A stretch of 64,000 nucleotides of DNA, from assembly GCA_002343775.1 (NCBI GenBank), contig DDSH01000021.1:10019-74018 (forward strand). Direction: 5' to 3'. This DNA comes from Anaerolineales bacterium UBA2395. GTDB lineage: Bacteria; Chloroflexota; Anaerolineae; Anaerolineales; Villigracilaceae. The notes below the pieces were generated by a model that was given only the letters and a program-made list of their open reading frames with translations, did not search any database and had not been told where the DNA came from. Position numbers and translations under genes: made by a program. Below, piece by piece: positions 16,791-24,447 of the stretch (positions are counted from its first letter, which is position 1; each line of letters begins with the position of its first letter).

Positions 16791-17618
16791 TTACAAGGTG
16801 CGTGTCATCTGCCACTGCGAAAGCGGCTCGCGTACCATGCCAACGTGTTCGAAGATGAAGCCCATTTCTTCGGGATAGATGGGCGAGACATGCCAGATCT
16901 TGCCGGGGAATTTTGCGAAGAGGGCACGCAGCAGGACTCCGCTCAGACCTGCGCCACGGGAACGGGTTTTGACCAACACCGAGGAGATCGCCACGTCAGT
17001 CGGTTCGGGGTTGCTGATGAGACAATAGGCGTCGTTGATGCGAAAGGCGCGCGAGGGCGGTGTGTGCTGCATGATGGTCGTGCCGGAGAGCTGCCATGGG
17101 AGGTCTTTCATGCCGTGATACGTGACCTGCCGCGCCAATTCACGGATGTCGATTTCTTCGAGTTCTTCATCTGATTCCACTTGGGGGTTCTCGAGTTTGT
17201 AGCCCACCAGCCTGCGGATCTTGGTAAAGCCAACTTTTTCATATAACTTTACGCCTGCTGTATTTTGTTCGATAACTTCAAGCAGCATATCCTGTTCTCC
17301 GCGAGCCTGTGCCTCTGCGATCAGTTGTTCCATTGTCCATGTACCCATGCCGCTGCTGCGCGCGTTGGACGTGATGCCCATTGCGGCGAGGCGGCAGGTC
17401 CAGCCACGCCGAGCGATCATCGCCAAGCCGACAGGTTCATCATCCTTCATCAACACGCGGCTGGCGGTCAGGTCAATGCCATCGCGGCGGAGCATGGTCA
17501 GCAACGCCGTCTCGGTGATTTGGATGGGGACAAAATAACCTTCGAAACTACGCGTCATCAAATCGGCAAGGAAGGGGATGGGGTATTCGTATGCGGGTTT
17601 GAGAGAGAGGGAGGACAT
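16791..17618 (-). CDS. GNAT-family acetyltransferase
   Basis: 275 residues. The first half has the GNAT core: a substrate part, VGLAMIARRG, then MGITSNARSSGMGTWTM as the acetyl-CoA binding region, and NTAGVKLYEKVGFTKIRR as the conserved C-terminal strand and helix. The second half repeats this order in weaker form (RSRGAGLSGVLLRAL), so it is probably a double-GNAT protein. It could N- or O-acetylate an amino sugar of the locus, as in nonulosonate pathways, but could be unrelated. It lies 19 nt upstream of the cytidylyltransferase gene. Confidence 0.8.
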   Translation of the reverse strand: MSSLSLKPAYEYPIPFLADLMTRSFEGYFVPIQITETALLTMLRRDGIDLTASRVLMKDDEPVGLAMIARRGWTCRLAAMGITSNARSSGMGTWTMEQLIAEAQARGEQDMLLEVIEQNTAGVKLYEKVGFTKIRRLVGYKLENPQVESDEELEEIDIRELARQVTYHGMKDLPWQLSGTTIMQHTPPSRAFRINDAYCLISNPEPTDVAISSVLVKTRSRGAGLSGVLLRALFAKFPGKIWHVSPIYPEEMGFIFEHVGMVREPLSQWQMTRTL

Positions 17619-17660
17619 GCGGAAATTATATCGAATTTTGCAGAGGCGAGGACCGCGCCC

Positions 17661-18248
17661 CTATTGCCGCCACTGATTCGCGCGGATGTTCTTCTCCGCC
17701 TGCGCAACAGTCTCTTCGATGCGTTTGGCGCGGGTTTCTGGCTTTTTGGCGTTCAGGATCCACTCCAAAATCCCACGCTTGACCGAACGCGGAAAGGCAT
17801 CGAAATATTCTTTGGCAGCCTTATTTTTGGAGAGAGCATTGGCAAGGTCAGGCGGGATTTCCAATTTTTCCACGCCATCAAGCACCGTCCATGTGCCGTT
17901 CTGTTTCGCGAGTTCGATCTTTGCCAACCCGGCAGGGGTCATCAAGCCTTGCTTGATCAGCCTCTCCACCCGTTCCTTGTTCGGCTTGGACCAATTCGAT
18001 TTTTCTTTTCTTGGCGCGAACCAAAGCATGGATCGTTCATTGTCGAGTTTGGCGGGCTTGCTGTCAACCCAACCAAAGCACAAGGCTTCTTCCACCGATT
18101 CTTCATACGTGACACGCGGCTTGCCGGTCTCTTTTTTGAAACTGATGAACCATACACCCTCTTTACGGGTATGGTTCTTTTCGAGCCACCTGCGCCATTC
18201 CGCGCGGGATTTGGGGTGAACAGAGTTGGGGGGAGCAGTTGTAGACAT
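17661..18248 (-). CDS. YdeI/OmpD-associated family protein
   Basis: 195 residues. WRRWLEKNHTRKEGVWFISFKK at the N-terminus, YEESVEEALCFGWVDS, WFAPRK, and a C-terminal FDAFPRSVKRGILEWI followed by basic helices are all hallmarks of the YdeI/OmpD-associated (OmdA) family. Members are small cytosolic proteins of uncertain role, sometimes linked to stress or antimicrobial resistance. No link to polysaccharide synthesis is known, so this is probably a passenger. It is on the same strand as its neighbours with short gaps. Confidence 0.88.
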   Translation of the reverse strand: MSTTAPPNSVHPKSRAEWRRWLEKNHTRKEGVWFISFKKETGKPRVTYEESVEEALCFGWVDSKPAKLDNERSMLWFAPRKEKSNWSKPNKERVERLIKQGLMTPAGLAKIELAKQNGTWTVLDGVEKLEIPPDLANALSKNKAAKEYFDAFPRSVKRGILEWILNAKKPETRAKRIEETVAQAEKNIRANQWRQ

Positions 18249-18280
18249 TGTAGTTAAATGGTCAATGTGAATAAATGGAA

Positions 18281-19222
18281 CTATTCATTGTTTTCCTGGT
18301 TGTAATTTATCGGCTCCACATCTCGCTTTCTATCCTCTTTCTTCTTTCTTTCCCGCGCGTAATAGAACGTCTCCCGCAATTGCGGCGTGACAAGGCTGGT
18401 CTCACGGTGTCCCATGCGAGTACCGTGGAATTGAGCGAAGCGAAACCAGAAAATGGATGAAAAACTTTTCAGCAGGACGCCATCGCGGGCAGCATGCCAC
18501 AGGTCACTGAAAATATTCGTGATGGTCAGGCGTACAAAATCGTACAGGTTGAAATTCGTCTCGGGGTAGATCCTTCGCAAAGCCATCGCTTCACGGCGGT
18601 AACGGTTGTACACTCCGCGCGGCGTTTCATTGTGGATGTGGACGATCTCCGCCTCGGCAACATAGGCAATTTTATATCCCCGCCCCTTCGCCCACTTTGC
18701 CCACTCCAGATCCTCCAACCCGGTCAGCGTCTCGTCATAAGGATGCTGTTCCCATAAACTTTTTCGAATCGCAGCATTGGCATTGTTGCAGAACGCAGTC
18801 GCCTGATCCATGCTGCTCGCATCGGGATACCACTGCTGGAATATCTGATGCTCGGAATATTTCGAGCCTTCGTAGCCGCACTGTTTGCCATAGGCAAGAG
18901 CCACACTCTCATCTTGAAAGGGACGAAGCATCGTTTCCAGCCAATCGGGATAAACGGGATAGACATGTGCGCTGGCAATGACGATGAATTCCCGCGTCGC
19001 TTCTCGGACCCCGAAGTTGAGCGACCGCCCAAACGTAAACTCTGCCGAGGGGATGTGGACGATCTTCGCGCCAAACGATTCGGCAATGGCAATTGTCCCA
19101 TCAGTGGAGCCTGAATCCACTAGGATGATTTCGACGTCTTTAACCGTCTGCTGGCTAATGCCTTCGAGCAGACGTTTGAGATAGCGTTCTTCGTTATACG
19201 CGCGGATGACGATGGAAATCAT
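18281..19222 (-). CDS. Family 2 glycosyltransferase (rhamnosyltransferase-like)
   Basis: 313 residues. ISIVIRAYNEERYLKRLL at 2-19 and VDSGSTDGTI near 35-44 are the GT2 nucleotide-binding strands. FTFGRSLNFGVREATREFIVIASAHVYP fits the GT2 group that includes rhamnosyl- and galactosaminyl-transferases, and NNANAAIRKSLWE is the acceptor-site region. Near the end, amphipathic helices may touch the membrane. A heptanucleotide repeat lies directly before its start. The sugar is unknown. Confidence 0.87.
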   Translation of the reverse strand: MISIVIRAYNEERYLKRLLEGISQQTVKDVEIILVDSGSTDGTIAIAESFGAKIVHIPSAEFTFGRSLNFGVREATREFIVIASAHVYPVYPDWLETMLRPFQDESVALAYGKQCGYEGSKYSEHQIFQQWYPDASSMDQATAFCNNANAAIRKSLWEQHPYDETLTGLEDLEWAKWAKGRGYKIAYVAEAEIVHIHNETPRGVYNRYRREAMALRRIYPETNFNLYDFVRLTITNIFSDLWHAARDGVLLKSFSSIFWFRFAQFHGTRMGHRETSLVTPQLRETFYYARERKKKEDRKRDVEPINYNQENNE

Positions 19223-19223
19223 G

Positions 19224-19270
19224 GGGAATTGGTAATTGGTAATTGGTAATTACGATTTACCAGTTACCAT
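19224..19270. repeat. Heptanucleotide repeat GGTAATT with inverted arm
   Basis: Three perfect GGTAATT units (19231-19251), preceded by a broken one, are followed by ACGATTTACCAGTTACCA, which can pair back as a hairpin. The arm overlaps the last codons of the sulfotransferase gene (Gly-Asn-Trp-stop). It resembles the GGTAATT repeat at 25674-25714. Confidence 0.75.
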
Positions 19271-20102
19271 CCTTTTCATATCCCAACTTCACCAGCAAAT
19301 CTCCTGCCACTTCTTTGAAAATCTTTTTATGTTCGTCTGTGAAGTGCTTCTTCCATTCGCCGGTTTTGCCCGAGCGGAAGGTCGGGGATTTTTTCGGGTT
19401 GATGGAGGCTTCGAGGGAGTCAAGGATCAACTGTCGGGAAGATTGAAGCGGAACGCGGCTAAGGAGGTGCTCCATGATGCGGGTGAGAGTCGCTTCGCGG
19501 GCGTGGATCAAATCCTCAAAGTGAATTTTCAAAACTTCGGGGCGGTTCAGCCAACCCAGATAGGGTTCAAAACGGTCTGCGATGTTTGGAAATTCAACCC
19601 CGGCATCGGGTCTGCCCAGAATGCTGACCTTAAGCCGCTCGTTGAAATCGGGCAGGGATTGGTAGTACTCATGATGGACGTGACGCGCCTCCATGTCGGT
19701 GACGTAGAAGACGTGTGAGACGACCACATCGCGCGGGTCGCGAAAGATGAAATACGGCGCGAATTTTTCACTACAAACGCGGGCAACGGCTTCGGGTCTT
19801 GCAAAAAGGTGCGCGGAGGCGACATCGCACAGGCGGAGTAAGTCGAGCCAATCCAGCGCCTGCTGCGATTCGCGTTTTTTTCCGCTTTCGCCTTCATATT
19901 CGGCATAGAACGAATGCACCCGTCTGGCATACGGCGCAACGTTCGCAAACCCAAGCAAAATCTGGTCGAGTAGGTGCGTGCCGCTTTTGGGGAATGAAAT
20001 GCCAAGCAGAATGGGCAGGTTGGCAGGCGTGGAGGCGAAACGCAACCGCTGCAACCCCTTCTCGGCGTGATACACTGTAGAACGTAGGAACGATTTCAGC
20101 AT
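19257..20102 (-). CDS. PAPS-dependent sulfotransferase
   Basis: 281 residues from the ATG at 20102; a start at 20126 is also possible. The inner start is preferred because the phosphosulfate motif PKSGTHLL then begins at residue 38, exactly as in the paralogue at 22535-23380. RDPRDVVVSHVF is the 3'-phosphate binding segment. The C-terminus GYEKDGNW is shared, with changes, by the sulfotransferases at 22535 and 34598. It would sulfate a glycan in the cytosol. It is divergent from the acyltransferase gene at 20175, with only 72 bp between them. Confidence 0.87.
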   Translation of the reverse strand: MLKSFLRSTVYHAEKGLQRLRFASTPANLPILLGISFPKSGTHLLDQILLGFANVAPYARRVHSFYAEYEGESGKKRESQQALDWLDLLRLCDVASAHLFARPEAVARVCSEKFAPYFIFRDPRDVVVSHVFYVTDMEARHVHHEYYQSLPDFNERLKVSILGRPDAGVEFPNIADRFEPYLGWLNRPEVLKIHFEDLIHAREATLTRIMEHLLSRVPLQSSRQLILDSLEASINPKKSPTFRSGKTGEWKKHFTDEHKKIFKEVAGDLLVKLGYEKDGNW

Positions 20103-20174
20103 GCAGGTATTTAACCACAATTCCATGCGAGACTCGCCCGCGATTTCAGGGTTTTACACTGTGAGGAAAAACCA

Positions 20175-20780
20175 TTGAAACTGACCATTTTCAACACCCC
20201 CATCATCAGTCCGCTCCTGCGGTTGGTAAGCAATTCGATCATGCGCCTGTTGGGTTGGCGCGTGGAAGGAAACCTGCCGGACATCCCGAAGTATATCTTG
20301 ATCGGCGCGCCTCACACCTCGAATTGGGATTTTTTGCTGTTCCTCGGCATTGTCTTCCACCTGAAGGTCAGTGTGCGCTACATGGGCAAAGCCGAATTGT
20401 TCAATAACCCCTTTGGCTGGTTCTTTTACTGGTGCGGCGGCATCCCGGTGGATAGGCAAAAATCCACGGGGTTGGTCGAGCAGATGGTGGAAGTCTGCGA
20501 TCGTTCGGAGAAGTTCATCCTCGTCATTGCCCCGGAAGGGACACGCTATCAGGTCCGTGAGTGGAAGCGCGGTTTTCATCACATCGCCAAAAGTGCGGGG
20601 ATTCCCATCGTCATGGCAAAGGTGGATGGCGTTCGAAAAACCGCATTTGTGGGTGAAACCTTTCATCCCACTGACGATATCGAAGCGGATATGAAGGCAA
20701 TTCAGGCATCCTTTAGCGGGATGACGGGCATCAACCCCAAAAAGAAGACCAAAAAGAAATACATTACGCTGGAAAACTAG
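20175..20780 (+). CDS. plsC: 1-acyl-glycerol-3-phosphate acyltransferase family protein
   Basis: 201 residues from a TTG start with GAGG about 8 nt upstream. The PlsC motif I appears as PHTSNWD (His47, Asp52), motif III as APEGTR (119-124), and PIVMAKVDG closes the domain. It would acylate lysophosphatidic acid or a related lipid at the membrane; the short form without a clear N-terminal helix suggests a peripheral enzyme. A Lys-rich tail (KKKTKKKY) ends the protein. It is one of four plus-strand genes and ends at a bidirectional terminator. It may serve lipid A-like or glycan-lipid acylation, but housekeeping is as likely. Confidence 0.87.
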   Translation: MKLTIFNTPIISPLLRLVSNSIMRLLGWRVEGNLPDIPKYILIGAPHTSNWDFLLFLGIVFHLKVSVRYMGKAELFNNPFGWFFYWCGGIPVDRQKSTGLVEQMVEVCDRSEKFILVIAPEGTRYQVREWKRGFHHIAKSAGIPIVMAKVDGVRKTAFVGETFHPTDDIEADMKAIQASFSGMTGINPKKKTKKKYITLEN

Positions 20781-20822
20781 TACCCAAACAACTTAAAATT
20801 GGATGGGGTATTCAAGATCGCT

Positions 20823-20870
20823 ATTGAACGAAAAAACAGAGCCGATTACTGCTCTGTTTTTTCGTTCAAT
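20823..20870. terminator. Bidirectional intrinsic terminator with 20-bp perfect arms
   Basis: The arms 20823-20842 and 20851-20870 are perfect inverted repeats around an 8-nt loop; each contains an A6 or T6 run next to CAGAGC/GCTCTG, giving a U-rich tail in both directions. It lies between convergent genes. The TAA stop of the minus-strand gene (20846-20848) is inside the loop, so one arm encodes the last residues of that protein. Confidence 0.9.
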
Positions 20871-22489
20871 AGAAAATCCCCATTGTTCAGCACACTGTCC
20901 AAAATCGTTTGTATCGAAGCGGACTTCACCAAGTCATCCAATTCAAAGGACTTTAACCTCGTCTGCGTCGTCCGTATTGAAGGTTCGAGAAATCTGCCAA
21001 ACGGCAGCGATGTACGATACAACTGGAAATACAAAAATCTCCGTGCATTGCGTTGGAACCCGGCAGGTACATCAATTTTCTCCGCCGACAAAAATTCCTT
21101 CATCTTATTGCGCACTTCAGCCGTCGTCTGTGGAAAGAACACCGTCGGGTATTGGGTAAACCGCGCCTTACCCGCACACAAGACCGCTGCCCCCATGATG
21201 GACGCTTCCAAGCCGATGGTCGAGTTGTAGACCATTACAAACTTGGATTTCTGGATCAGTTCATAGGAACTCAACACCTCATGCGGACCGACAAAGACCA
21301 CATTCGGCTCTTTCTGGACCTCGTACCGGGTCACCCAACCCTCGACCGTCTCCCGGCTGGATTTTCGCAACCGCATCTCGTCCGGGTGTGCGCGGATGAC
21401 AAAGAGCGTGTCACGGTGCTCTTTGATGACCTCCAATGTCATATCCAGCCAATCGAACATATCCTCAAAGACCGTGTTGGCGTGCGGCTGGCTTGTATCA
21501 AAAATAACGTTGGTAAAGATCGGAACGATCTGTTTGAAACCCGCCGCTTTTTGCAAAAAGGCTTCATCCAACCCTTTCATATCCGCCCAAAATTTGACAC
21601 CCGCCATCGTAAAATCACCTTGAAACCGCCTGGCGAGATAGGCATCGAGTTTGGCATTTTGAAATTCATTCATCTCGAAGGAATCGGGCATCGGGATGGG
21701 AGATGCGGTCGCTTCGCCATTCGTGAAGAATGCAGTGGCAGGTTGGAAGCCGACCTCGTGAGTAATGACCCGCAATCCGCGCGCTTGGGCGACGAAGCGC
21801 GCCGTCGCTTCGGGGAAGAACTGACCGTTGAAAACCACCACTGCCCGGGGCTGGATCTGATCGAGAAAATCCGAGAATTTCCGCGCCACATTCCACGCAG
21901 ACAAAATATATTCGCGCAAAAGATAGCGGGTATTTTCATCATCATCCAGGTGGTGGATGCGCAGAGCCCAGCGCAACCCGGGCAGGCATAATGCACCGAG
22001 GGGAATATTTTGAAATTGGAAAGTAGAAAGTTCAGGGACAGAGAGTAACGAGATATGAGTAACGAGTTCGGGGTCGCGCTGAAGATCGAACCAGTTAACG
22101 ACGGCAGACCGCTGACTGCCATCTGCCGTCATGTCTGGGATTGCGTTATACAATGCCTTGCTCTGCATCACACAGGATGTACACGGCATTTCTTTTTGCG
22201 GGTTATCTCGATTCGTTCCAAGCACGCATTTGCTCATGCCCGCATTGCAGGCGAAGTACGCCACGGGGATCCCTTGCAAGCGGAACGCCCACGAAGTCAG
22301 CAGATGGAATCCGCTATTCCATGAAAGGTCGTCAATGCCGGTGGAAGCCTTGAAGAAGACAACCGGTGCGCCGCTGGGTAGAAGCTCGGTATGAGCCACC
22401 TTACGAGCAACGGAAGCGATCTTGAGGAGGTTGAGTCTGCGGACAAGTCCGCGTTTTATGCGCTGGGTGAAGAAGTCCTGTAAATTCAT
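20846..22489 (-). CDS. GT-B-like capsule-type glycosyltransferase, candidate CMP-nonulosonate transferase
   Basis: 547 residues from the ATG at 22489; a TTG at 22507 is less likely. The second half shows FVIRAHPDE (HP at 368-369) and VYNSTIGLEAS (ST at 423-424). An HP motif followed by an SS/ST motif marks the CMP-binding half of several bacterial sialyltransferases and is also found in Kdo-transferase-like and TagF-like proteins. It is paralogous to 52267-53904. Four cysteines in the first third (C-x6-C-x14-C-x2-C) could bind metal, which is unusual. It is isolated between two terminators. Confidence 0.65.
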   Translation of the reverse strand: MNLQDFFTQRIKRGLVRRLNLLKIASVARKVAHTELLPSGAPVVFFKASTGIDDLSWNSGFHLLTSWAFRLQGIPVAYFACNAGMSKCVLGTNRDNPQKEMPCTSCVMQSKALYNAIPDMTADGSQRSAVVNWFDLQRDPELVTHISLLSVPELSTFQFQNIPLGALCLPGLRWALRIHHLDDDENTRYLLREYILSAWNVARKFSDFLDQIQPRAVVVFNGQFFPEATARFVAQARGLRVITHEVGFQPATAFFTNGEATASPIPMPDSFEMNEFQNAKLDAYLARRFQGDFTMAGVKFWADMKGLDEAFLQKAAGFKQIVPIFTNVIFDTSQPHANTVFEDMFDWLDMTLEVIKEHRDTLFVIRAHPDEMRLRKSSRETVEGWVTRYEVQKEPNVVFVGPHEVLSSYELIQKSKFVMVYNSTIGLEASIMGAAVLCAGKARFTQYPTVFFPQTTAEVRNKMKEFLSAEKIDVPAGFQRNARRFLYFQLYRTSLPFGRFLEPSIRTTQTRLKSFELDDLVKSASIQTILDSVLNNGDFLLNEKTEQ

Positions 22490-22505
22490 TGGGGTTATTA
22501 TAAAC

Positions 22506-22529
22506 AAAAAGGGCGGTTAGTCACCGCCC
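22506..22529 (-). terminator. Intrinsic terminator of the sulfotransferase operon
   Basis: On the minus strand GGGCGGT-GACTA-ACCGCCC forms a 7-bp GC stem followed by TTTTTG. It sits 6 nt after the sulfotransferase stop at 22535 and separates that gene from the GT-B gene. A TATAAT box just after it on the same strand may be the -10 of the GT-B gene, without a good -35. Confidence 0.85.
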
Positions 22530-22534
22530 TCGTT

Positions 22535-23380
22535 CTACCAGTCGTTATTCTTTTCATACCCCAACCGCACCAACAGGTCCCCTGTCACATCCTTGAATAA
22601 CTTCTTGTGTGCGTCGGTGAAGTGCTGTGTCCAGCCGCCGGTCTTGCCCGAACGGAAGGTGTGACTTTTCTTCGGCTGGATGGCATCCACCAGCACAGCC
22701 AATGCCTTTTCACGCGGAGTGGGAATTTTGTATCCTGTCTTTTCTACTTCATCGAGCATGGACATCAATGTGGCATCACGGTTGTTGATGAGGTCTTCGA
22801 AGCGGATGCACATCACGTTTTTCTGTTCGAGCCATTGAAAGACTCCTTCATATCTCTGCTTCACGCTGACCATCCGCAGACCATCTTTATCAATACCGGT
22901 GATGGCGACATTTAATCTCGCTGCGAAATCGGGCAATGAGTTGTAATACTCATGCATGCCGTGTTCTTCGTGCATATCGGTCGCGAAGAACACTTGCGAG
23001 ACGAGCATATCTCTCGGATCACGATAAATGAAATAGGTCACGCGCCCGGCTGAGGTGAGGAAAGAGGCGTTCTCGGGGGTGGCATCCACATACCCCCAGC
23101 CGATGACTCCCTTGGGTGTGCGCTTCAAATCCGACAAAATATCTTCCGCCGTCCGCCGTCCGCCGTCCTTTTTTATCGTGCGTACCGGGTCTGCATCAAC
23201 GTATTTATACGGCATGATCTGTGTAAAGCCATTGAGGATCTGCAATAGCAAATGCGAGCCGCTCTTCGGTTTGGAATTGCCAAAGATGGGCGGCGCGTCG
23301 TTAAACGAAAAACGTTTCCATCGCCAAATGGCTTGGGCGGTCTTTCCATATGGGCGGAGCGTGCGGCGGAGAGTTTTCAT
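22535..23380 (-). CDS. PAPS-dependent sulfotransferase
   Basis: 281 residues. PKSGSHLL starts at residue 38 (phosphosulfate binding), YRDPRDMLVSQVF is the 3'-phosphate region, and the C-terminus is LGYEKNNDW. It is a paralogue of 19257-20102, of nearly equal length and matching throughout, and differs mainly in an inserted Lys/Arg-rich loop before the second motif. It lies downstream of the NeuB-type, CMP-synthetase/HAD and SDR genes, so the sulfated sugar could be the nonulosonic acid itself or its neighbour. An intrinsic terminator follows 6 nt after the stop. Confidence 0.87.
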   Translation of the reverse strand: MKTLRRTLRPYGKTAQAIWRWKRFSFNDAPPIFGNSKPKSGSHLLLQILNGFTQIMPYKYVDADPVRTIKKDGGRRTAEDILSDLKRTPKGVIGWGYVDATPENASFLTSAGRVTYFIYRDPRDMLVSQVFFATDMHEEHGMHEYYNSLPDFAARLNVAITGIDKDGLRMVSVKQRYEGVFQWLEQKNVMCIRFEDLINNRDATLMSMLDEVEKTGYKIPTPREKALAVLVDAIQPKKSHTFRSGKTGGWTQHFTDAHKKLFKDVTGDLLVRLGYEKNNDW

Positions 23381-23450
23381 TGGTTCAAGGTTTAAAGTTG
23401 AAGGTTACAAGTTGTTTAACTTTCCAATCTGTAACCTTCAACCTATAACG
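23381..23450. repeat. AAGGTT-type degenerate heptad repeat with inverted arm
   Basis: GGTTCAAGGTTTAAAGTTGAAGGTTACAAG is followed by CTGTAACCTTCAACCTATAAC, which can pair with it. It fills the gap between the sulfotransferase and NeuB-type genes and belongs to the GGTTGAA family seen at 53908, 55273, 56187, 57217 and 57665. Confidence 0.7.
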
Positions 23451-23454
23451 GCTC

Positions 23455-24336
23455 TTATTCGTTCACCACGCGGCGAAGTTTCTTCATCGAACCCTTTTCG
23501 GATTCATACACACGCTTTACACCATCGCCCAAACCGGCTTCGGTCACGCGGATGTATTTTACGAGGCGCTCAAACCCACCCGGTTCCACCGATGCCGCCT
23601 GATCGCTGCCCCACATGGCTCTGTCAAGCGTAATATGGCGTTCGACAGAACAAGCGCCAAGAGCAACCGCCACCGCTGAAGGGACCAGACCCACTTCATG
23701 CCCGGAATAGCCGATGGGATTGTTCGGGAATTCCTTGCGCAGGGTTTCGATCATCTTGAGGTTCAATTCCTCCGGCTCACATGGATAGGTGCTGGTGCAG
23801 TGCATGATGACGAGATTCTCTTCACCAACAGCATTTACGCCTTTGTGGATCTGCTCCATCGTGGACATGCCCGTAGAGATGATGACAGGCTTACCCGTCT
23901 GGCGGACATACTTCAACAGGTTGTGATCGGTCAACGAAGCGGATGGGACTTTATACGCAGGTGTATCGAACTTCTCCATGAAATCGACCGAAGGCTCATC
24001 CCATACCGAAACCATCCAATCGATTCCCTTTTCCTTGCAATAACGGTCGATCTCACGATATTGCTCTTCATTGAACTCCACCTTGTAACGATACTCCAAA
24101 TACGAGATGTAGCCCCAGGGAGTTTCACGCATCACTTTTTGTTGTTCGGGCGGAGTGCTCACCTCAGGGGTACGCTTCTGAAATTTTACGGCATCCGCTC
24201 CGGCGTGGACAGCCGCATCGATGATCTTCCTGGCAACATCCATATCGCCATTGTGATTGATGCCGATCTCCGCGATGACATATGCCGGATGACCGTCACC
24301 TAATTTCCGTTTTCCAAAATCGATTTCACGAGCCAT
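23455..24336 (-). CDS. neuB: NeuB-family nonulosonate synthase lacking the SAF domain
   Basis: 293 residues with a strong SD (AAGGAG, 5 nt spacing). The TIM-barrel motifs are AEIGINHNGD (22-31), KFQ (51-53), IGYSGHE (208-214) and ERHITLDR (232-239). The enzyme condenses phosphoenolpyruvate with a mannose- or ManNAc-type sugar to give a nonulosonic acid. RHITLDRAMWGSDQAAS and the following helix resemble the vertebrate NANS and KDN-9-P synthase branch, which uses 6-phosphorylated sugars. The chain stops where the C-terminal antifreeze-like SAF domain would begin. It is followed upstream by a CMP-synthetase/HAD fusion, which fits a phosphorylated pathway. Confidence 0.9.
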   Translation of the reverse strand: MAREIDFGKRKLGDGHPAYVIAEIGINHNGDMDVARKIIDAAVHAGADAVKFQKRTPEVSTPPEQQKVMRETPWGYISYLEYRYKVEFNEEQYREIDRYCKEKGIDWMVSVWDEPSVDFMEKFDTPAYKVPSASLTDHNLLKYVRQTGKPVIISTGMSTMEQIHKGVNAVGEENLVIMHCTSTYPCEPEELNLKMIETLRKEFPNNPIGYSGHEVGLVPSAVAVALGACSVERHITLDRAMWGSDQAASVEPGGFERLVKYIRVTEAGLGDGVKRVYESEKGSMKKLRRVVNE

Positions 24337-24366
24337 TTTTTCTCCTTGATTTTAGATGGTAGATGA

Positions 24367-24447
24367 TTGGAGAGTGGAGATTGGTTCAATGCACGGCAGC
24401 AAATCTCCACTCTTCCAACCTCTATTCTCTATTCTCTATTCTCTATT
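24367..24447. repeat. Hairpin plus CTCTATT heptanucleotide repeat
   Basis: Arms at about 24367-24382 (TTGGAGAGTGGAGATT) and 24402-24418 pair almost perfectly. They are followed by four CTCTATT units that run into the 3' end of the CMP-synthetase gene and encode its last residues (RIENRE-stop). Confidence 0.7.
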
